From Pseudomonadota bacterium (lineage in GTDB: Bacteria; Pseudomonadota; Gammaproteobacteria; Burkholderiales; Burkholderiaceae_C), in the NCBI GenBank assembly GCA_021825505.1, contig JAKAHP010000004.1:1-33692 (forward strand): DNA of 33,692 bases, given 5' to 3'. A program made the position numbers and the translations under genes. This document shows positions 24,868-33,692 of this stretch, one piece after another (position 1 is the first letter of the stretch; every line of letters starts with the position of its first letter). A model generated the notes under the pieces. The model searched no databases. It saw nothing but the letters and a program-made list of their open reading frames with translations, and was not told the origin of the DNA.

Positions 24868-26379
24868 ATGAGCCTCGGACTGCTACGCCTCATACTGTCG
24901 CTGATGGTGGTCGACCAGCATTACGGGCTGTTCCGCAATCACGTCCAGCCGCTGCTGCTGCGGGCCGTGGAGCCCCACGCACTGTCGCCGATCGGCGAGG
25001 GTGCGGTCGCCGTCACGGGCTTTTTTGTACTCTCCGGGTACCTGATCGGCTGGATTCTCGAGCACAAGTACCGGCCGGAGCAGCACGGCGTGCTCGGCTT
25101 CTATGCAAGCCGCGCGGTGCGCATCTACCCGCTGTACCTCCTCGTGCTGGCGGCGCAACTCGCGGCTCACGCCTACACCGTCGGGATGGATATTTCGCCG
25201 CGCGCGCTGCTCGACAACATCACGTTGCTGCCTTACGCGGCGACGATGATGTGGGGTCAGCGCGGCATGGTCACGACCCTCGACATCGGCGCCCGCTTCG
25301 TGCTTCCGCAAGCCTGGACGGTCTCGCTCGACCTGCTGTTCTATCTGGTCGCACCGATGCTGCTCAATCACCCGAGACGCCGCCGGGTGCTGCTGCTGGC
25401 GCTGCTCGGAGCGGCATGGGTGCTGGCCGGCGCGACCCCGGCGAGTCCGCTCTGGTTCCAGTATTTCTACAGCTCGGGCTTCGTCTACCTGTTCGCTTTC
25501 CTGCTGGGAGGCGAAGCACGCGCCTGGCGTTGCGGCGCCACGCTGCCATTTGTCGCTGCCTCGGTCTCGGTGCTGCTTGCGGCGTACCTGCCCATCTTGC
25601 TGCCCCCTGCGTTCTGGCAACTGCTCGCCGCTTTCGCCTTCGCGTACATCGTGCGCCATCTCCACGAGACGACGCCGTCAAACACGCTGGACCGCTTTTT
25701 TTCCGACCTGACCTACCCGCTGTATCTGGTGCATTTGCCCCTGCTATGGCTGCTGACGCCCGGCGACAGCGGCAAGCGGATCGCTCTGGCGCTGGCCGTC
25801 ACCCTGCTGGTGTCGGTGACCTTGATTTATCTGTTCGAGCGCCCGCTCGAGCGCTGGCGCGCACGGCTGTCCACAAGGCTGGCGCGCGCCACCGCAACCC
25901 GCACGCCGACGCGTCAAGGCACAAGCCTTGCGGCAGCGGTCGGGGGATTGATGCTGTTCGCCCCGCTGCGCAACGACCTGACGGTGTTGCGCACCCTGCG
26001 TCCGGCGCACACCGCGCTGCAGGCGGCGCAACCGCTGCCCCTGCAAAGCGCGAGGGACGTGGTCTTTTCCATGGCCGATCCGCCGCGCGGACGCCTACGC
26101 GTCGGCAACGGCGATTGGGCGCTCGAATTCTTCCGCGACGGAGACCGCTGCGACTGGCGCCTCGACAAGCCCCGGACGCAGTTGGGCCACCCCGAGCGGC
26201 TGCCGTGTCGCGCGCCGCTGGTCCTCGCGATGTATCGGCTCGGCTCCCAAACCGTCATAGGCGTCGACAGCACCTGGGTCGTCAGCGTCCCGGCATCGAC
26301 ACCGACATTCAATCTGGATTACACGGGCCCCGCCTCGGCGCGGCTGACCCTATGGAGAGGCTATGCAGACCAACAATAG
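24868..26379 (+). CDS. Acyltransferase family 3 (OafA/YrhL-like) membrane O-acyltransferase with C-terminal soluble extension
   Basis: MSLGLLRLILSLMVVDQHYGLF...GEGAVAVTGFFVLSGYLIGWIL...FYASRAVRIYPLYLLVL...SDLTYPLYLVHLPLLWLL. Confidence 0.87.
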   Translation: MSLGLLRLILSLMVVDQHYGLFRNHVQPLLLRAVEPHALSPIGEGAVAVTGFFVLSGYLIGWILEHKYRPEQHGVLGFYASRAVRIYPLYLLVLAAQLAAHAYTVGMDISPRALLDNITLLPYAATMMWGQRGMVTTLDIGARFVLPQAWTVSLDLLFYLVAPMLLNHPRRRRVLLLALLGAAWVLAGATPASPLWFQYFYSSGFVYLFAFLLGGEARAWRCGATLPFVAASVSVLLAAYLPILLPPAFWQLLAAFAFAYIVRHLHETTPSNTLDRFFSDLTYPLYLVHLPLLWLLTPGDSGKRIALALAVTLLVSVTLIYLFERPLERWRARLSTRLARATATRTPTRQGTSLAAAVGGLMLFAPLRNDLTVLRTLRPAHTALQAAQPLPLQSARDVVFSMADPPRGRLRVGNGDWALEFFRDGDRCDWRLDKPRTQLGHPERLPCRAPLVLAMYRLGSQTVIGVDSTWVVSVPASTPTFNLDYTGPASARLTLWRGYADQQ

Positions 26380-27112
26380 GCAGGAATTGGAACAAGAGCT
26401 GACGCGGTTCCCCCAGTGGCATTACGCCATCGAACTGGCGCCGGGATTGCACACGCCGGTCCGCGACCGAGCCTGGATCAACCGCCATGCGCAGCGGCTC
26501 GACTATTTCTGGCGACCGTTCATCGACGCGCACCCGGAAGCGATCCGCGACGGGCGCGTACTCGACCTCGGTTGCAACGCCGGATTCTGGACACTGCAGT
26601 CGCTGCAGGCTGGTGCGCGCGAAGTGGTGGCGATCGACGCCCGCAAGCTGCACATCGACCAGTTCGAACTCGTCATGCGCGCACGCGGCGTCGATCAACG
26701 CCGCTACCGTCTGCTGCAAGCCAATATCTTCGAGTTGGATTACAGCTCACTGGGGCGCTTCGACACGGTGTTGCTGCTCGGACTGCTTTACCACGTCGCC
26801 AAGCCCATGGAGCTGTTCGAGCGCATCGCGATGCTGGCAGCGCCGTATCTGATCATCGACACCAAGGTCAGTCGGGCGCAAGCGCCTGTCATTGAAGTGC
26901 ACCACGAGGATCTCGAGGACCCGCGCATGGCGGCTGACCACACCGTGGTGTTCGTCCCGTCATGCAGTGCGATCGAGATGATGCTGGACGTCTTTGGCTA
27001 CGACGTCGAGCGCATCACCCCGCGCTTCAGCGACTGGGAGGGCGCCGAGGATTTCCGCGACGGCGACCGCTACGCTTTCATCTGCCGGCGCCGTTCGAGC
27101 AATTCGCTGTAG
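26363..27112 (+). CDS. Class I SAM-dependent methyltransferase (CmoB/DUF1698-like)
   Basis: RVLDLGCNAGFWTLQSLQAGAREVVAIDARKLHIDQFELV...FDTVLLLGLLYHVAKPMELFERI; 17-bp overlap with the acyltransferase. Confidence 0.85.
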   Translation: MQTNNRQELEQELTRFPQWHYAIELAPGLHTPVRDRAWINRHAQRLDYFWRPFIDAHPEAIRDGRVLDLGCNAGFWTLQSLQAGAREVVAIDARKLHIDQFELVMRARGVDQRRYRLLQANIFELDYSSLGRFDTVLLLGLLYHVAKPMELFERIAMLAAPYLIIDTKVSRAQAPVIEVHHEDLEDPRMAADHTVVFVPSCSAIEMMLDVFGYDVERITPRFSDWEGAEDFRDGDRYAFICRRRSSNSL

Positions 27113-28212
27113 AGCGCGACGGTGTCGGCGACCATGCGCTTCACCGTGAAAAACTCCTGCACGCGCTCTCGCCCGCGAGCGCCAAGCCGAGCGGCCAAGG
27201 CCTCATCGTCGAACAATCTGCGAATGGCGCACGCCAGCGCGGCAACATCGCCGGCAGGCACCGTGCAGGCGCACAAGCCGTCCGGCGCGAGTTCGTTGAC
27301 GCCATTGTGCAGCCATGTGTTCACCACCGGTTTGCCGGAGGCCATGGCCTCCGCCTGAACAAAACCGAACGTCTCGGCGCTCTGCGCCGACGACAGGCAA
27401 AACACGTCACTGGCATGAAAATAGGCCGGCAACTGCGTCTCCGGAATCGGGCCGGCAAATACGACCGGAGCGCGCAAGGCCTGGGCAAGCTTGCGCAACT
27501 GCGGGGTCAACGGCCCCTCGCCGCCCAGACACAGCACGCCATCGAGCCCGACCATCGCACGAATCAATGCGTCGAAGCTCTTGTAATAGACGTGCCGGCC
27601 CAGCGCAAAAACGACCTTCCGCCCGCCGAGTTGCCGACGAATCGCCAGAGCCTCGTCGTGCAGCGCCGGGGTGAGTTCGAATGCCTCGGTCTCGAGACCG
27701 AATGGAATGAACCGGCGAAGCGCCTGTGGAGCGATGAACTGCCCCTGCTCCCCGCACATGCGCAGGCCAGTCGGGCAAATCAGCGCGTCCGGACTGCGCA
27801 TGAATCGACGGGCGAACGCGCGATACAGGCTGCCGCGCACGCGTTGGCGAACGATATCGCTGTGCCACGTCGCAACCTGCACGGCGTCGCCCGCCATCCG
27901 CGTCGCAGCCCAATGTGCGCCGGGGTCCGGCCAGTGCTGATGAACGATGTCGAACGGCGCTTGCTCGGCCAGTTCGAGCACTCGATGGCGCAATCCGCTG
28001 GCAATGGCCTGACTGCCCAGGTGCAGCCTCACGCGAATCGGCTCGATCCTGACGCCGTCGATTTCGCCGCGTTGCAGGCCACCGCTGCTGTCGTATACAA
28101 GCACCGTGACGTCGACGCCAGCCGCGGCGAGCCCGCGACTGAGCACCTCCACGTGGCGCTCGATGCCCCCCTTGCCCGCGAAGGCATATTTGCCAAATTG
28201 CAGAACCCGCAT
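27070..28212 (-). CDS. Glycosyltransferase family 4 protein
   Basis: MRVLQFGKYAFAGKGGIERHVEVLSRGLAAAGVDVTVLVYD...VFALGRHVYYKSFDALIRAM...QSAETFGFVQAEAMASGKPVVNT; 3' end overlaps the convergent methyltransferase. Confidence 0.88.
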   Translation of the reverse strand: MRVLQFGKYAFAGKGGIERHVEVLSRGLAAAGVDVTVLVYDSSGGLQRGEIDGVRIEPIRVRLHLGSQAIASGLRHRVLELAEQAPFDIVHQHWPDPGAHWAATRMAGDAVQVATWHSDIVRQRVRGSLYRAFARRFMRSPDALICPTGLRMCGEQGQFIAPQALRRFIPFGLETEAFELTPALHDEALAIRRQLGGRKVVFALGRHVYYKSFDALIRAMVGLDGVLCLGGEGPLTPQLRKLAQALRAPVVFAGPIPETQLPAYFHASDVFCLSSAQSAETFGFVQAEAMASGKPVVNTWLHNGVNELAPDGLCACTVPAGDVAALACAIRRLFDDEALAARLGARGRERVQEFFTVKRMVADTVALYSELLERRRQMKA

Positions 28213-29450
28213 TACTCGCCCGCGACCTCTCGGTAAACTTGCACGGTCTGTTCCACGCACGATCGCCATGTAAATGCTCGCGCGCGCTGCACGCCACGCG
28301 CGGCGTACTCGGCACGCATTTCAGCATCGTCGAGCAGCGTGCGCAGACCCGCCTCGATCGCATCGACCGAGAGCGCATCGACCTCGAGCGCGGCACCGCC
28401 GGCCACCTCGGACAGTGCGCTGCCCGACGAGCACAGCACTGGGGTGGCGCTGGCAAAACCCTCCAGCAGCGGCAATCCAAACCCTTCATAGAGCGACGGA
28501 TAAGCGAGGACGGCGGCCGCCGCGTACAAATCGTGCAGTTGCTGGCGCGGCAGGTACCCGATGCAACGCACCCCCTCGGTATCGCGCAGCCTTTGCGCCA
28601 GACCGCGCTGGCGCCACCCCTGCGCCCCCACCAGCAACAAGGGACAGGACTGGCGCACGCTACGTGGCAAGGCTGTATACGCCTGCAACAACCGGGCGAG
28701 ATTCTTGCGCGGCTCCAAGGTCCCCACGGCAAGCACGAACCCGCGGAAGCGCAAATCCAATGCGCGCAGCGTGGCGGCGACCTCGTCTGCTTGGCGCGGC
28801 CGAAAATCTGCATCGATCCCGTGATGGATGACCCGGACCTTCTCGGGCGAGACTTCGTGGCATTCGCACAATTCGTCAGCCGTGAAACGACTGACCGCGA
28901 TGATCCTCCCGGCGCGAGCGAGCGAACGCGGCAATGCCGCCTCGAGCCAGGCCACGCGCGCTCGCGGATGGGCATGCGGATGGCGCCGATGCGAGAAATC
29001 ATGCACGGTGACCACGGTCGGCCCCGCATAGGGAAGCGCGACGAAATTCGGCTCGTGGTACACGGCGCCTCGCCGCGCATAGGGGGCTAGCGCCATGCGG
29101 TCGCGCCTGGCCCGCAGCAAGTCGCGCGCTGCGTAACTTCCCGGCATCGCGCGCAGCCAGCCGCGCAGCGACGGCGCCACTTCCCCGGCGGTACCGAGCA
29201 ACGCAGCCTCGAGACGCTCACCGCCGAGCACACGCCCGTCGATGAAGCCAACGAGTTCATCGATGGCAGCATGCCGCTGAAGCCCCAGCGCCAACTGCTC
29301 AACGTATCGGCCGATCCCAGCTCGCGGAGCTCGCAGAGAGTGAAGATTCAACGCGACCTTCAAGACGTCCGCTCCCACCAGACGCGAAAAACCCGAGGAT
29401 GGGCCGTGTCTCGATACTGCATCAATCGAGAGTACAGACATGTCAAACAC
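28212..29450 (-). CDS. Glycosyltransferase family 4 protein (true start may be internal, near VLKVALNLHSL)
   Basis: KVALNLHSLRAPRAGIGRYVEQLALGL...VTVHDFSHRRHP...FVLAVGTLEPRKNLARLLQAY...VLAYPSLYEGFGLPLLEGFASATPVLCSSGSALSEVAGGAA; TAATG junction with the next gene. Confidence 0.86.
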   Translation of the reverse strand: MFDMSVLSIDAVSRHGPSSGFSRLVGADVLKVALNLHSLRAPRAGIGRYVEQLALGLQRHAAIDELVGFIDGRVLGGERLEAALLGTAGEVAPSLRGWLRAMPGSYAARDLLRARRDRMALAPYARRGAVYHEPNFVALPYAGPTVVTVHDFSHRRHPHAHPRARVAWLEAALPRSLARAGRIIAVSRFTADELCECHEVSPEKVRVIHHGIDADFRPRQADEVAATLRALDLRFRGFVLAVGTLEPRKNLARLLQAYTALPRSVRQSCPLLLVGAQGWRQRGLAQRLRDTEGVRCIGYLPRQQLHDLYAAAAVLAYPSLYEGFGLPLLEGFASATPVLCSSGSALSEVAGGAALEVDALSVDAIEAGLRTLLDDAEMRAEYAARGVQRARAFTWRSCVEQTVQVYREVAGE

Positions 29451-29821
29451 AGGATGAAGTGCACCTTCAGTTACGTCTTGTCATCAGCAGCGCAGCCCCT
29501 CCATGCGTATTAATTATCAAAAGGGCGAACATCGGGGCGACAACACGCTGCGCCCGAGCCACGAATAGCTGGCGCACAACGTCGATCAAGTCAACACAAG
29601 ATTGTAAGTGACGTTCCGTCGGCGCATCCCCGCCAGCACGCAACCGTGCACGCGAGGCGGCCGGGACCAAGGCCGTTCGGATGTGTTTGAAATTGTTTCT
29701 ATTGCACAAACTTGCCTACGCGCGATGCACACTGATGCGCAGCGCTGCTCTCGCCCCGCCCCGGACTCTGTTGTTGGCGCAACATATCCCGGCCACCGAC
29801 AGGGGCGGGCTTGTACCCACA

Positions 29822-29838
29822 AAAAGGGGCCTTTTCTG
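29822..29838 (-). terminator. Possible weak terminator downstream of ssb
   Basis: Minus strand GAAAAGGCCCCTTTTTG: short A/T-flanked hairpin ending in T5. Confidence 0.35.
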
Positions 29839-29840
29839 TC

Positions 29841-30308
29841 CTAGAACGGAATGTCGTCGTCCATGTCGTCGAAGCTGCCCGCGGCGGGCTTGGCTTCCGG
29901 TGCGCGCGCGGCCGGCGCCGGGCGCGACGTCTCGCGGCTGCGCGTATAGCCGCCGCCTTCGTCAGCGCCGCCGCCCTCGCGGCCGCCGAGCAGTTGCATC
30001 TCGGTGGCGATGACGTCGGTGGTGTAGCGCTCGTTGCCGTCCTTGTCGGTGTACTTGCCGTATTTCAGGCGTCCTTCGACGTAGACCGAGCGTCCCTTCT
30101 TCAGGTATTCACCGGCGATCTCGGCCAGGCGGTCGTAGAACACGACGCGGTGCCATTCGGTTTCCTCGCGCTTTTCGCCCGATTTGTCCTTCCACTGGCG
30201 AGTCGTCGCCAGTGAAACGTTGCACACGGCGGCGCCCGACGGCGCGTAGCGCACTTCGGGATCGCGGCCCAGGTTGCCGATCAGGATGACTTTGTTGACG
30301 GAGGCCAT
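29841..30308 (-). CDS. ssb: Single-stranded DNA-binding protein
   Basis: [81 protein letters not shown]...; acidic tip DDMDDDIPF. Confidence 0.97.
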   Translation of the reverse strand: MASVNKVILIGNLGRDPEVRYAPSGAAVCNVSLATTRQWKDKSGEKREETEWHRVVFYDRLAEIAGEYLKKGRSVYVEGRLKYGKYTDKDGNERYTTDVIATEMQLLGGREGGGADEGGGYTRSRETSRPAPAARAPEAKPAAGSFDDMDDDIPF

Positions 30309-30396
30309 GGTTCGTTCCAGGAATAGGCGCTCGTGGCGCGAATCGCGCAAGGATAGCGCGTCGCGCGCGTCGCGCCGATGGCAGCCCTGCGCGGCG

Positions 30397-31632
30397 TCAG
30401 ACCGCCTTGGGTTTGCCGCGTTTCGGCGGCGGCTGCACGGTCAGCGCGACCAGCAGCCACAGCGCGGCCAGGCCGGCCGCGGCGAGGAACACCGCGCGCG
30501 AGCCGGCGTGCTGCGCCAGCACGCCGCCGATGGCGCCGCCGGCGAACAGGCCCAGCGACTGGCCGGTGGTGTAGATGCCCAGCGCCAGCCCCTTGCGGCT
30601 GGGCGGCGCGGTGCGCGAAACCAGCGATGGCAGCAAGGCCTCCATCAGGTTGAAGGCGACGAAGAACACGAACAGCGACCCGATCAGCGCGTAGACGTTG
30701 CGGTAGCCGGCTGCGAAGCCCAGCATCGTCAGCATCAGCAATGCGACCGCGCCGACGAACACCGCCTTCATGTGCCCGTGCTTCTCGGCCCAGACGATGC
30801 CGGGGATGGCCAGCGCGAACGACAACACCGACACCGGCAGATAGACCATCCAGTGGTGCAGCAGCGGGATCCCTGCGTATTTGACCAATGCGACAGGAAC
30901 GACGACGAACATGCACAGCTGCAGGAAATTGATCGCGAAAATCGAGAAGTCGAGCTTCAGCAGCGGCCGCGTGAACACCGCGCGCGCCCAGTGGCCCTCG
31001 AGTTCCTCGGAGTGCGTGACCCTGGGCACGTCGGGCACGACCCAGCGCACCACCGCGATCGCGAGCAGCGCCAGCACGCCGGTGATCACGAACATGCCGG
31101 GAACGCTGACCGCGTCGTACAGCGCCGGGCCGGCGACCAGCGACAGCACGAACGAAAGTCCGATGGTCATGCCGACCATCGCCATCGCCTTGGTGCGATG
31201 CTCCTCGCGTGTGGCGTCGGCCACCATCGCCGAAATCGCCGCCGAGATCGCGCCCGAACCCTGCAGCGCGCGACCGGCGATGATCAGGTGGAGGTTGGCG
31301 CTGGCGCCGGCGACGAAGGAGCCGAGCGCGAACACCGCCAGCCCGGCGATCATCACCGGCTTGCGGCCGTAGCGGTCGCTGGCCGCGCCCAGCGGGATCT
31401 GCAGCGCCGCCTGGGTCAGGCCATAGATGCCCAGCGCGATGCCGACCAGCGTCTTGTCGTGGCCCAGCGGCAGGTGTTCGGCATAGACCGCGAACACCGG
31501 CAGGATCAGGAACAGGCCGAGCATGCGCAGGCCATAGATCGACGCCAGCGTCATGCTGGCGCGGCGCTCGAGCGGGGTCATGGCGGCGGACACGGCGCTG
31601 CGCGCGGCGCTGATCGGTGCTGGGGTCGACAT
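30397..31632 (-). CDS. MFS transporter (YajR-like)
   Basis: [69 protein letters not shown]...; 12-TM pattern; lies between ssb and uvrA. Confidence 0.87.
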   Translation of the reverse strand: MSTPAPISAARSAVSAAMTPLERRASMTLASIYGLRMLGLFLILPVFAVYAEHLPLGHDKTLVGIALGIYGLTQAALQIPLGAASDRYGRKPVMIAGLAVFALGSFVAGASANLHLIIAGRALQGSGAISAAISAMVADATREEHRTKAMAMVGMTIGLSFVLSLVAGPALYDAVSVPGMFVITGVLALLAIAVVRWVVPDVPRVTHSEELEGHWARAVFTRPLLKLDFSIFAINFLQLCMFVVVPVALVKYAGIPLLHHWMVYLPVSVLSFALAIPGIVWAEKHGHMKAVFVGAVALLMLTMLGFAAGYRNVYALIGSLFVFFVAFNLMEALLPSLVSRTAPPSRKGLALGIYTTGQSLGLFAGGAIGGVLAQHAGSRAVFLAAAGLAALWLLVALTVQPPPKRGKPKAV

Positions 31633-31710
31633 CGTTCTTCGGAAGATAAAAACACGATTTTGCCGTACTCGTTTTCATTCGCACCGATCCGGCGTCAAAT
31701 CTCTGCGAAC

Positions 31711-31757
31711 TTGCGGGGTGTTGTATTCACCGTGCCGCCCGTGGGGCTGCCCCGCAA
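31711..31757. promoter_or_regulatory. Inverted repeat in the divergent MFS/uvrA intergenic region
   Basis: ttgcgggg (31711-31718) ... ccccgcaa (31750-31757); perfect 8-bp arms. Confidence 0.5.
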
Positions 31758-31800
31758 CGCCGTGCTCCCGATATAGTTGCGGGTTGGCCCGAATGCGCAC

Positions 31801-33692
<1,892 letters not shown>

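Noticed and set aside
26962-28236. 424-aa plus-strand ORF
   Set aside because: Antisense to the GT4 gene 27070-28212, which has clear family motifs.

Overview
High-GC beta-proteobacterial-type (probably Burkholderiales) chromosomal window. Left block, almost all minus strand: the end of a UbiH-like FAD monooxygenase (+), cydC and cydD, osmC-like (+), a small WXXGXW-type lipoprotein, then a tight minus-strand transcription unit: substrate-binding protein, livH-livM-livG-livF, dctB-like kinase, dctD-like sigma54 activator. Middle block (~13.3-29.5 kb): an accessory cell-surface island with a sulfotransferase, methyltransferases, a polytopic membrane protein, a two-domain GT-A/GT-B glycosyltransferase, lipoprotein, parvulin PPIase, TpsB and TpsA-like two-partner secretion genes, a membrane O-acyltransferase and two GT4 glycosyltransferases. 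Right block: core ssb, an MFS transporter and a divergent uvrA that runs off the window (uvrA is absent from the ORF track). Most notable observations: (1) a perfect -24/-12 sigma54 promoter plus an upstream 10-bp dyad in front of the liv-type operon, which itself ends with dctB/dctD-like genes, suggesting a self-contained auto-regulated uptake module; (2) a 61-bp duplicated GC-rich repeat between cydD and cydC that creates a 30-codon ORF coupled by ATGA overlaps on both sides; (3) a TPS exoprotein/parvulin/glycan-modification island whose tpsA leader has several short tandem repeats and a (CCCCCA)n tract predicted to form a G-quadruplex; (4) a terminator-like hairpin between tpsA and tpsB, with tpsB lacking a visible signal peptide. 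All calls come from reading the sequence; no database search was run.
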